Part shown: in pieces, positions 9,315 to 16,200 of the stretch
Layout: every line of letters begins with the position of its first letter
How positions within the stretch are numbered: position 1 is the stretch's first letter
DNA from: CANJJB01 sp964449295
Lineage (GTDB): Bacteria > Chlamydiota > Chlamydiia > Chlamydiales > Rhabdochlamydiaceae
DNA: 17,027 bases
Reading direction: 5' to 3'
NCBI GenBank assembly: GCA_964449295.1
Contig: CAYUZN010000034.1
Span: forward strand, 1-17,027
Program-made: the position numbers and the translations under genes
The notes under the pieces: model-generated
Database searches by the model: none
Told to the model about the DNA's origin: nothing
Seen by the model: only the letters and a program-made list of their open reading frames with translations

Positions 9315-9969
9315 ACGACATCCTTTTCTCTAGTCTTCTTGCTGCAAAATTTAAAAGCGCTGATAGACAGAGATAAAAAAGAGCAATCGTCAGATAAATA
9401 GGTACAGGATTCATCTCGCGAGAGACGATGTTCATGCCCATGCGCGTGAGCTCTAGCATCCCAATTGATGAGACAATCGCCGTGCTTTTAAGAAGAGAGT
9501 CGAGTTCATTGTTAAGCGCGGGCAGTACACTGCGCACTACTTGCGGTAAAATCACGTGGTAAAGTGTTTGCCATGTGCTGTAGCCAAGTGTTCTGCAAGC
9601 TTCCCACTGCATGAGCGGAATGCCATTCATGCCACTGCGCACAATTTGGGCCACATAGCCCGAGGAACATAGTCCTAAAGCGACAACAGAGGCTGAAAAA
9701 GGCTCAAAATTAAATCCGAGTAAATCAGGTAAGACAAAATAGACAATGAGCAGTTGAACAAAAAAAGGAACTGCTCTGCAGACAAAAGTGATCCCCTCGA
9801 TGATCGGTGATAAAATAGAAACCTTCAGTTGATGACATAATAAAAGCCCAAAAAACAACCCTAAAATAAGACTGAGAGACGCGGCAGAAAAAAACACCTG
9901 CAAAGTAACCCATGTCCCTTTGAGTAGCAAAGGATAAATGTGGGAAAGAAGACTTAAGTAGCTGTCCAT
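9301..9969 (-). CDS. Polar amino-acid ABC transporter permease (GlnP/HisM family)
   Basis: This 222-residue inner-membrane protein has hydrophobic segments near 20-45, 60-82, 93-110 and 190-210, the usual layout and size for this permease family. The cytoplasmic EAA loop, which docks the ATPase, is clear at about 123-143: EACRTLGYSTWQ, then a VILPQ segment. SLLKSTAIVSSIG (158-170) is also typical. It probably works as a homodimer because no second permease gene is present. It starts 2 bases after the binding-protein stop and overlaps the ATPase gene by 14 bases, so the three genes form one operon. In Chlamydia, as I recall, permease and ATPase genes are paired but the ArtJ-type binding protein is elsewhere. 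Confidence 0.93.
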   Translation of the reverse strand: MDSYLSLLSHIYPLLLKGTWVTLQVFFSAASLSLILGLFFGLLLCHQLKVSILSPIIEGITFVCRAVPFFVQLLIVYFVLPDLLGFNFEPFSASVVALGLCSSGYVAQIVRSGMNGIPLMQWEACRTLGYSTWQTLYHVILPQVVRSVLPALNNELDSLLKSTAIVSSIGMLELTRMGMNIVSREMNPVPIYLTIALFYLCLSALLNFAARRLEKRMSYVKN

Positions 9970-9971
9970 CC

Positions 9972-10736
9972 TTACTTAACTAGACCCCACTTTTTCTCAA
10001 GTTCTGCAATCTTTCCTTCTTGAGCAAGCTCTGCTAGTGCCTGACGCACTTTGTCTGATAAATCTTTATCTTTTTTACTTAAGCAGACACCATTGCCAAA
10101 AGCTTGCTGCGCTTCAGGAAGTTTGAGATAGAGAACTTTTAGTTCAGGATATTGAGCCTGAAACTTGGATAAAAGGGAGGGATCAACTGTTGTTGCAAAT
10201 GATTTGCCATAGCGAAGCTCTAACACAGCATCCATCACTTTATCGAGGTATTTGAGCTGAATCTGTGGAAATTGTTTGAGCACATCTTCTTGGAATGTGC
10301 CAGCTTCAACACAGACAACTTTTTTAGGATCACGGCCTAAGTCGGCAATCGAGTTGATACCTGCAGGAATCTCTTTCCAAAAGAGAAAAGGGAGCTCTGT
10401 TAGTTTTTCCCCTTGATAGTGGACCATTTCCATTCTTTTCATTCTTTCTTCAGTGATTGAAATTGCCCAGATAAGAGCGTCAACTTTTTTTTGCTGAAGA
10501 GAGAGCATAAGACTTGGCATGCTGCCGCAGTCTTTGATCTCGAGTTTGCGGTTTAACTTCTTAGCGAGTAGCTCTGCCACATCGATGTCAAAGCCTTCAT
10601 ATTTTCCTTCACTATTAAGGCTCACAAAAGGAGCATAGCCGCTTGTTGTTCCAACGACAAGAGTCTCCTCTTTTTGCGCACAAAGATTGATCGAAAAAGA
10701 TAGCAATAAGAGTAAAATTATTCTCAAATATTTCAT
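9972..10736 (-). CDS. Amino-acid ABC transporter substrate-binding protein (ArtJ/GlnH-like)
   Basis: This 254-residue periplasmic protein captures an amino acid and delivers it to the permease encoded downstream. An N-terminal signal sequence (1-20) ends in SINLCAQ. The cysteine could be lipidated, but Leu at -1 is poor for a lipobox, so cleavage by signal peptidase I is equally possible. The mature part is a type II binding fold: GTTSGYAPF (29-37), EGFDIDVAELLAKKL (47-61) and SITEER (93-98), where the Arg normally grips the ligand carboxylate. GTFQ (146-149) and the ending ELEKKWGL follow. It resembles chlamydial ArtJ from memory, so arginine or glutamine is the likely ligand, but specificity cannot be read with confidence. 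A GGAG ribosome site lies 8 bases before the ATG. Confidence 0.9.
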   Translation of the reverse strand: MKYLRIILLLLLSFSINLCAQKEETLVVGTTSGYAPFVSLNSEGKYEGFDIDVAELLAKKLNRKLEIKDCGSMPSLMLSLQQKKVDALIWAISITEERMKRMEMVHYQGEKLTELPFLFWKEIPAGINSIADLGRDPKKVVCVEAGTFQEDVLKQFPQIQLKYLDKVMDAVLELRYGKSFATTVDPSLLSKFQAQYPELKVLYLKLPEAQQAFGNGVCLSKKDKDLSDKVRQALAELAQEGKIAELEKKWGLVK

Positions 10737-10760
10737 TGACTTATCTCCATTAGAGATATA

Positions 10761-10790
10761 ATTATAGAGAGTTTAGCCGTTTTATCCCAA
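10761..10790 (-). promoter_or_regulatory. Sigma70-type promoter of the ABC transporter operon
   Basis: Read on the minus strand, TTGGGA (10790-10785) and a perfect TATAAT (10766-10761) are 18 bases apart. Transcription would start near 10754, leaving a leader of about 17 bases that contains the GGAG ribosome site of the binding-protein gene. Confidence 0.6.
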
Positions 10791-10815
10791 GGAAAAGTTA
10801 AGTGTTTTAAGAAGA

Positions 10816-10844
10816 TTTACCAAATAAGCACACTCTACTATAAT
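10816..10844 (+). promoter_or_regulatory. Sigma70-type promoter of the MFS gene
   Basis: TTTACC (10816-10821) and a perfect TATAAT (10839-10844) are 17 bases apart. The predicted transcription start, near 10851, lies only about 6 bases before the ATG at 10857. The mRNA would therefore be nearly leaderless, which fits the absence of a Shine-Dalgarno sequence. It faces away from the ABC operon promoter in the same intergenic region. Confidence 0.55.
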
Positions 10845-10856
10845 CACTTGAAAATT

Positions 10857-12107
10857 ATGAATCACACACATCAAGCAGCCCATCATCATACTAAAATTAT
10901 TTTTAGCTTTTATAAGCTTCTTGAAAGTCCTTTGGGCAGCCTATTCAATATATTTCTTATTATTCTCTATAATCTACAAGCAACTCCTTTGCAGATGATT
11001 ATCGCCATTAGCTCCAAGCCAGTGGTCGCTTTACTCTCATTTTATGGTAATTTATTTATCAAAGACAAAAGCTCTAAGCTCAAACTGATGATTTTGGCCT
11101 CTCTTTTGCTCGGATCGATCCCCTGCTTATTCTTTCCCGTGATCGATAACCTGTGGTTTATGATAGTAGCCTATGCTCTTTTTACCTTATCACTGAAAGC
11201 TGCTGCTCCTGCTTGGGCAGAGATTTTAAAGATTAATCTGCCTTCAGAGCCTAGAAATAAAGTCTTTTCACGAGGATCGATCTTTCACTATGCCACTAAT
11301 ATCGTGATTCCCTTACTCGTCTCTCCCCTTCTTGATGGCTATCCAGGCATTTGGAAGTGGCTATTTTTTGGATTTGCCTTGCTCAACGGTTTAAATATTC
11401 TCCTACTACTCAAACTAAAACTAGAAAACCATATACAAGAAGCCGATAATGCACCTGCCTACAAATTAAATTCCTTCTCATCGGTTTTACTAGATCCATG
11501 GAGAAATGGATTTAAATTAATCAAAGAAAGAGCTGACTTTAAACATTTTCAAATCGTATTTATGCTCTGTGGAACAGGGCTTATGTTGATACAGCCAGCA
11601 CTACCTGTTTTACTTAAAGGAACTCTACAGCTCTCTTATTTTCAACTGACGCTAGCCACTTCTTTCTGTAAGGGTATAAGCTTTGTGTTGTCATCATCTG
11701 TCTGGGCTCACTTTCTTAGTCGCATCTCAATCAACTTATTCAACTTCTATGTCTGCTGTTTTGCGACTATTTTTAGTTTGTTTATGATCGGATCTCAATA
11801 TGTGACAAGTGGCATTTATCTCGCCTATTTATTTTATGGGATCATGCAAGCAGGTAGTGAACTGAGCTGGAATTTGGCAGGCCCTATTTTTGCCAAAAAC
11901 AAAGACAGCACTCTTTTTACCGGTGTCAACGTCGCAGCGGTAGGTGTAAGAGGCTGTATTGCACCTTTCTTGGGCAGCTTGCTATTTTTCAACACAGGTA
12001 GCATCACTATCGTCTTTGCTTGCTGCGGAACTCTCTGCTTAATGGCATCTTTATATTCACTAAGGGTCTTGATACAATCTAAAGAAAAAGATAAATTATT
12101 TATTTAA
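10857..12107 (+). CDS. Major facilitator superfamily transporter, substrate unknown
   Basis: This polytopic inner-membrane protein of 416 residues (from the ATG) has many hydrophobic segments in two halves around a central hydrophilic loop (about 190-225). That is the 12-helix MFS plan. Sequence around KAAAPAWAEILKINLP and the conserved-looking FKHFQIVFMLCGTG at the start of the second half suits the family, but the classic motif A is not obvious. The N-terminus is histidine-rich (NHTHQAAHHH). A TTG nine bases earlier (10848) is in frame, but I prefer the ATG. Neither has a Shine-Dalgarno. It stands alone after its own promoter, 36 bases ahead of the next gene. Substrate and direction of transport cannot be inferred. 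Confidence 0.8.
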   Translation: MNHTHQAAHHHTKIIFSFYKLLESPLGSLFNIFLIILYNLQATPLQMIIAISSKPVVALLSFYGNLFIKDKSSKLKLMILASLLLGSIPCLFFPVIDNLWFMIVAYALFTLSLKAAAPAWAEILKINLPSEPRNKVFSRGSIFHYATNIVIPLLVSPLLDGYPGIWKWLFFGFALLNGLNILLLLKLKLENHIQEADNAPAYKLNSFSSVLLDPWRNGFKLIKERADFKHFQIVFMLCGTGLMLIQPALPVLLKGTLQLSYFQLTLATSFCKGISFVLSSSVWAHFLSRISINLFNFYVCCFATIFSLFMIGSQYVTSGIYLAYLFYGIMQAGSELSWNLAGPIFAKNKDSTLFTGVNVAAVGVRGCIAPFLGSLLFFNTGSITIVFACCGTLCLMASLYSLRVLIQSKEKDKLFI

Positions 12108-12130
12108 TCCAAAAATAATTGAACATCAAC

Positions 12131-12136
12131 TATAAT
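12131..12136 (+). promoter_or_regulatory. -10 box immediately before the hypothetical gene
   Basis: A perfect TATAAT ends 7 bases before the ATG at 12144, so transcription from it would start at or next to the start codon. No good -35 box is present 16-18 bases upstream (about TCCAAA), so this is tentative. AT-richness makes chance matches common. Confidence 0.35.
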
Positions 12137-12143
12137 GGGATAG

Positions 12144-12895
12144 ATGGCTCTACCAAGATTGGAATCTATAAATATTAATTTTTTGTATCATCCTCTAAGT
12201 AAATTAGTTATATCTGCAACAATCTTACTTACTGTGTCTAAGATTGCTTATGTCTTTTTATCAAGGCTCTCTGAAGATACCTATTCTTACTATTCTGATC
12301 CCAAAATATGGAGCTATGAAAATCGGGTGTTACTACTTAGAAAAGCGATATATAGCTGGAAGCAAAATCATAATAATAAAATTATTTTTAATAAATTGTC
12401 CACCGCTATTGCAAAGGTTGTTTATCACAGTTTTTTTCTATTTATTCATGGAAGACAATTGGGTAGAAAAGCTGATACTGTTGATAAATGGCAAAAAAAC
12501 TTACAAAAAATTTCCGATATCAAAAATAACAAAGAAAACTCGGAGTTAACTAANNNNNNNNNNAAGATATAGAAACAATCCTAAACGATCTTCTCTCGCT
12601 ATTGAATATAGAAGACAATCAAAGTGACAAACTAGTTGCTTCGCATGAGCTTAAAAAGTTAGAAAATGAAGGAAAAGATTACTTGATACAACCTTTAGTG
12701 CGGCTTAGAGCTTTAAAAGCTATAAATATAGCATTATCATGGTATTTGACTCTTGAATGGAACTATCCATTGAATGAAAAAACAGTTACTTTAGAAGAAG
12801 AATATGATAATGAATTCACTAACAATTTGTTCTGGGATTGCTTTACAAATAAAAACAATGACTCAACTCTGCGAACATCTCTTCTTTTTAAATGA
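12144..12895 (+). CDS. Hypothetical membrane-anchored protein, interrupted by assembly gap
   Basis: I do not recognise this protein. The first part (136 codons to the gap) starts MALPRLESININ and has one likely membrane helix at about 20-39, then a charged, Asn/Lys-rich region that may form helices. The second part is open from the first base after the gap and reads DIETILNDLLSLLNIEDN onwards for 109 codons (from 12566). It has no in-frame ATG near its start, only TTG at 12602, so it is better read as the rest of the same gene than as a separate one. The two halves are in different frames across 10 Ns. They join if the true gap length leaves remainder 2 when divided by 3. The stop (12893-12895) overlaps the next ATG as ATGA. 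Total length is at least 245 residues. Confidence 0.6.
12554..12563. other. Assembly gap of 10 Ns
   Basis: Ten undetermined bases lie within the hypothetical gene. The round number suggests a placeholder rather than a measured length. The reading frame changes across it, so the true length is probably not 10. Confidence 0.95.
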
Positions 12896-13785
12896 AAGAA
12901 TCTTATAAGCAAGATTTTATTAGGGCAGGCGCTATTGCTAAAGAGGTGAGAGCCTTTGGAAAAGAGCTCATCAAAAAAAATGCCTCTTACAATGAAATTG
13001 TAGCTTGCATTCATCACAGAATTACTGAACTTGGTGCACAGGCAGCTTTTCCACCTCAAATTGCTCTCAATGAAGTGGCAGCTCATTATATTCCTGAAAT
13101 GGGCAAAGATATTATTCTCAAAGATGATCTTGTGAAACTCGATATCGGCGTGTGCTATAATGGATCTATCGGTGATTGCGCTGTCACAGTTGATCTCTCA
13201 GGAAAATATCAAAAGCTCATTGAGTCGGCAGAAGCAGCGCTTCTTGCTGCTGAAAAAAGCCTTCATATTGGACAAGAGATTAGTGAAATTGGAGCTATCA
13301 TTGAAGCTACTATTACCTCTTATGGATTTAAGCCGATTAAGAATCTTGCAGGTCATGGCCTTGGGTATTATAAAGTTCATCTGCCTCCGTCTATTCCTAA
13401 TTACAAAGACAAATCAAAAGGCGTGCTCACAAAAGGGATGACATTTGCAATTGAGCCGTTTGCGACAACAGGAAAAGGGATGATTTATGAAGAAGGTGAG
13501 CCTGAGATTTTTTCTTTTTTAGCAAATAGGCCTGTCACATCACAACTTGCCCTCTCTCTTTTGGAAAAAATTAAACTCTTTCAAGGCCTTCCTTTTGCCA
13601 GATACAATCTTGTGTCTAACACTCTGTCTCTAAATGATGTGAACAAAGGATTAAGAGAGCTTATGGCAGCAGGCGTGATTATCGGTTATGGACCTTTGAT
13701 CGAAGAAGAGTGTGGTTTTGTGGCTCAAGCAGAAAATTCTGTATTAATAGATGATAGTGGAGCTATCATGATCACAACAAGATGA
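12892..13785 (+). CDS. Type II methionine aminopeptidase (archaeal/eukaryotic class)
   Basis: This 297-residue M24 metallopeptidase should remove initiator methionine from new proteins in the cytosol. It matches the archaeal short form of type II rather than the usual bacterial type I, without the long N-terminal extension of eukaryotic MetAP2. Expected ligands and catalytic histidines are all present: H65 in NEVAAHY, D84 in KLDIG, D95 in GDCAVTV, H155 in AGHGLGYYKVH, H163, E188 in AIEPFA and E281 in AQAEN. The D84-D95 and H155-H163 spacings equal those I recall for the Pyrococcus enzyme. The type II insertion with its winged-helix-like segment fits about 200-275. The start codon overlaps the upstream stop (ATGA) without a Shine-Dalgarno, implying coupling. 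Chlamydiae normally also have a type I enzyme, so this is probably an extra, transferred gene. Confidence 0.9.
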   Translation: MKESYKQDFIRAGAIAKEVRAFGKELIKKNASYNEIVACIHHRITELGAQAAFPPQIALNEVAAHYIPEMGKDIILKDDLVKLDIGVCYNGSIGDCAVTVDLSGKYQKLIESAEAALLAAEKSLHIGQEISEIGAIIEATITSYGFKPIKNLAGHGLGYYKVHLPPSIPNYKDKSKGVLTKGMTFAIEPFATTGKGMIYEEGEPEIFSFLANRPVTSQLALSLLEKIKLFQGLPFARYNLVSNTLSLNDVNKGLRELMAAGVIIGYGPLIEEECGFVAQAENSVLIDDSGAIMITTR

Positions 13786-15002
13786 CAAAACCATCAAAAG
13801 CCTCTTTTTACATCTCTTTGTGTGTTGCCTTTGTCGACTACATGGGTCTTGCCCTCATCTATCCCCTCTTTTCGTCGATGTTATTCAATAGCTCTCTTCC
13901 GCTTCTTCATCCAGAGACATCTCAGGAAATGCGCGGGTTTTGGCTAGGGCTTCTACTCTCTTTGATGCCGCTTGCACAGTTTTTTTGTTCACCGATGTGG
14001 GGAGCGCTCTCCGATAGCAGAGGACGAAGATCTCCTCTTATCTTAAGCTTGGCAATTGCCCTAGTGGGCTATGTCATAGCACTGTGTGGTGTGTTCTTTA
14101 GCAGCTTGCTTCTTCTTTTAATCTCAAGGATCATCATTGGTTGTGCCGCAGGTAACATCTCAGTTGTGCAAGCCACAATTGCTGATGTGAGCACAAAAGA
14201 AGAGAAGACAAAGAATTTTGGTCTCTACAGCATGGCGCTTGGTCTTGGATTCACACTCGGGCCATTTTTTGGAGGCATTCTCTCTTCTTGGGATTACAAT
14301 ATCCCTTTTCTCTTCGCCGCACTTGTTGTCGCAATCAACCTTCTTTTTGCTTTTTACTCTTTTAAAGAAACCAACTACGAACGTGTGGAAAGAAAAGTGA
14401 GCTGGGATATGGGTCTTGGGCAACTCAAAAAAGCGTTTTTGCTCAAAGGATCAAGAACAATTCTACTAGCCTCTTTCTTTCATAATTTCGGGTGGTCGTA
14501 TTTTTTCGAATTTGCCCCTGTCTACCTCATCTCTCGATTCCATTTTGGACCAAAAGAACTCGGCTTTTTCTTTGCAGCGGGTGGCTGCTACTATGCCATC
14601 AGCTCAGGATTTTTAATTAGAACTCTAATTCAACGCTTAAAAGCAGAGACTCTTTTCTTTGGAGGGATTCTTCTCACCGCTTGCACTCTGTTCGTGCTTC
14701 CCTATCTTCCCTCGTCTGTTTGGATTTGGCCAATTATGTTTGTGATTTGTTATTTCGTCTCTTTTGTGACACCGACCTCAACAACTCTTATCTCTAATAA
14801 CGCTGCTCCTAAAGTGCAAGGAGAAGCGCTTGGTATTTTAGGCTCTGTCAATGCAGCAGCTCTTGTTCTCAGCCCACTTTTTTCAGGATCTCTTGTTGGC
14901 CTTAACCCCACTCTACCGATGTGGGTAGGTGGCAGCGTGATGATCGTAGCAGCCTCAATTGTGCTCGCCGTCTTTCGCAGCAAGCTTTTCAAATTGCCTT
15001 AA
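13782..15002 (+). CDS. MFS drug/metabolite exporter, TetA-like (DHA1)
   Basis: This 406-residue inner-membrane protein has the 12-helix MFS plan. Helix 1 carries FVDYMGLALIYP, as in the TetA group. Motif A between helices 2 and 3 is clear: GALSDSRGRRSP at 74-85. A motif-C-like GLGFTLGPFFGG lies at 154-165, the feature of proton-driven exporters. The likely role is proton-coupled efflux of a small molecule; the substrate is unknown. Its ATG overlaps the aminopeptidase stop (ATGA) and lacks a Shine-Dalgarno, so translation is probably coupled. It ends tail-to-tail with the hydrolase gene, the two stop codons sharing TTAA at 14999-15002. Confidence 0.87.
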   Translation: MTKPSKASFYISLCVAFVDYMGLALIYPLFSSMLFNSSLPLLHPETSQEMRGFWLGLLLSLMPLAQFFCSPMWGALSDSRGRRSPLILSLAIALVGYVIALCGVFFSSLLLLLISRIIIGCAAGNISVVQATIADVSTKEEKTKNFGLYSMALGLGFTLGPFFGGILSSWDYNIPFLFAALVVAINLLFAFYSFKETNYERVERKVSWDMGLGQLKKAFLLKGSRTILLASFFHNFGWSYFFEFAPVYLISRFHFGPKELGFFFAAGGCYYAISSGFLIRTLIQRLKAETLFFGGILLTACTLFVLPYLPSSVWIWPIMFVICYFVSFVTPTSTTLISNNAAPKVQGEALGILGSVNAAALVLSPLFSGSLVGLNPTLPMWVGGSVMIVAASIVLAVFRSKLFKLP

Positions 15003-16153
15003 GGAAGAGGCGTTGTTTGTGTGGCAAAACCAACAGCTTTTCCTGTAACATCTTCGACTGCAAAATCTTTTGCCATAGAAATCTGTAACCTTCCAGGTGT
15101 CGTAAAGTCGATCTTTTTGAAATCGACCATCTGGACAGCCAGGCTCCCATAATTGCGAAAGTAGGTCTTAAGATTAGTTCTATCATGGACAATTGTCCAC
15201 TGAGTTGTCTCTAAATTATCTTGATAAGGAGGAAGACCCACTACTTGATCATTTTCTAAACGTGGCATGTCCTGGACAGCTCCCTTAAAGATGTCAAATG
15301 TGTTGAGAATATGAAATCCTAGATTAACCGCGTCTTTGGCTGTTTTGACAGGAGTTGCAGCTTGTGAGAAAAAAGCAGCCCTTATGAATCTAGAGGCAGG
15401 TGTGTAATCCCCAGGAAGCCCTAAGAAGCCACTGCCCTCTCCACAACTCTTCATTTTGAGATTTCCTATTTGCATCATCGAGACATTCACAGGTGATAAG
15501 TTCACGTAGTTAGATAAGTTGGCAATATGCCAAGGAAATGGGGGTGAATTTGTGAGAACACCTAAAGGATTATCATAGACAAATCGCTTGCCATCGACAT
15601 ACTCGATCACAAGATTGCCTCCTTTTGCGTCACAGGCGTAAAAGTGAAGAGGTAATATCAGATCTCCCATGCCAGGTGTGCTTTGAGCTGCCAAAATGAC
15701 AGTTGGGACAATCATTTTCACATCTTCGACGGAGGCACATGAGCTCAAAAGAAATGTCACAAATTCCCAGGGTGCTAGTACTTTATTAAATTGCGCTTCA
15801 AGAGGTGTTTGGTATTTGGCAAACCCAGGCAAATAAAGACAGCTGACAATAAGACCTTTCTCATTCATCCCATCAGAGACAGTTGTTCTATCCATGATTT
15901 GATTCATGCCAATAAAGCCGTATTTAGAGAGCCACTGCAATCCTGGTTTTTCTCCTGGTGCTGTTCCTTGGAATTTCTCATTTCTTGGCACAACTAGAAT
16001 ATTAGACTCAAGCGGAAAGCCATATTCCATAGACCGGCAATAAAGAAGCGCGCCATCTTGTGATGTGAGCTGAAAGGCTGTGCAGGCTTCTACTTGCTCA
16101 GATAATACAGTTGACAAAAGACAGCTAAGGCCACATTTTAATACCCAGTGCAT
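14999..16153 (-). CDS. Exported choloylglycine hydrolase / penicillin-V-acylase family enzyme
   Basis: This 384-residue Ntn-type hydrolase cleaves linear amide bonds, in relatives those of conjugated bile acids, penicillin V or N-acyl homoserine lactones. A signal sequence (1-23) ends in VEA and the next residue is Cys24, so cleavage would expose the N-terminal nucleophile. Matching active-site residues are R40 (16 after Cys24 as in the family), N97 in GMNEKGL, N202 in TNSPPFPWH and R333 in FRNYG. GLPGDYTPASRF (245-256) is typical of the Gram-negative group. Glu43 stands where most relatives have Asp. I chose the ATG at 16153 because AAAGGAG lies 5 bases upstream and it puts the signal peptide at the N-terminus. 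A longer frame begins at 16204 but adds an unneeded 17 residues. Likely acts in the periplasm. Substrate unknown. Confidence 0.88.
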   Translation of the reverse strand: MHWVLKCGLSCLLSTVLSEQVEACTAFQLTSQDGALLYCRSMEYGFPLESNILVVPRNEKFQGTAPGEKPGLQWLSKYGFIGMNQIMDRTTVSDGMNEKGLIVSCLYLPGFAKYQTPLEAQFNKVLAPWEFVTFLLSSCASVEDVKMIVPTVILAAQSTPGMGDLILPLHFYACDAKGGNLVIEYVDGKRFVYDNPLGVLTNSPPFPWHIANLSNYVNLSPVNVSMMQIGNLKMKSCGEGSGFLGLPGDYTPASRFIRAAFFSQAATPVKTAKDAVNLGFHILNTFDIFKGAVQDMPRLENDQVVGLPPYQDNLETTQWTIVHDRTNLKTYFRNYGSLAVQMVDFKKIDFTTPGRLQISMAKDFAVEDVTGKAVGFATQTTPLP

Positions 16154-16158
16154 ACGAT

Positions 16159-16165
16159 CTCCTTT
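16159..16165 (-). promoter_or_regulatory. Strong ribosome binding site deciding the hydrolase start
   Basis: Read on the minus strand, AAAGGAG lies 5 bases before the ATG at 16153. It is the best Shine-Dalgarno match in the window and selects this ATG over the in-frame upstream start at 16204. No promoter was seen in the 47-base gap to the upstream gene, which suggests cotranscription. Confidence 0.75.
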
Positions 16166-16200
16166 CCTTCTCAATAAACTTAAGGAAATGTAAAAAGCAA

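Noticed and set aside
12094..12120. 8-bp inverted repeat AATTATTT/AAATAATT between the MFS and hypothetical genes
   Set aside because: The stem is entirely A/T with an 11-base loop and no T-run. Such repeats arise easily in AT-rich DNA and would be weak.
12602..12895. Separate small gene starting at TTG after the assembly gap
   Set aside because: There is no ribosome site, and the frame is open back to the gap edge, so it is better read as the rest of the interrupted gene.
14996..15011. GCCT/AGGC stem at the MFS/hydrolase junction as a shared terminator
   Set aside because: Four base pairs with an 8-base loop and no T-tract on either side are not enough.
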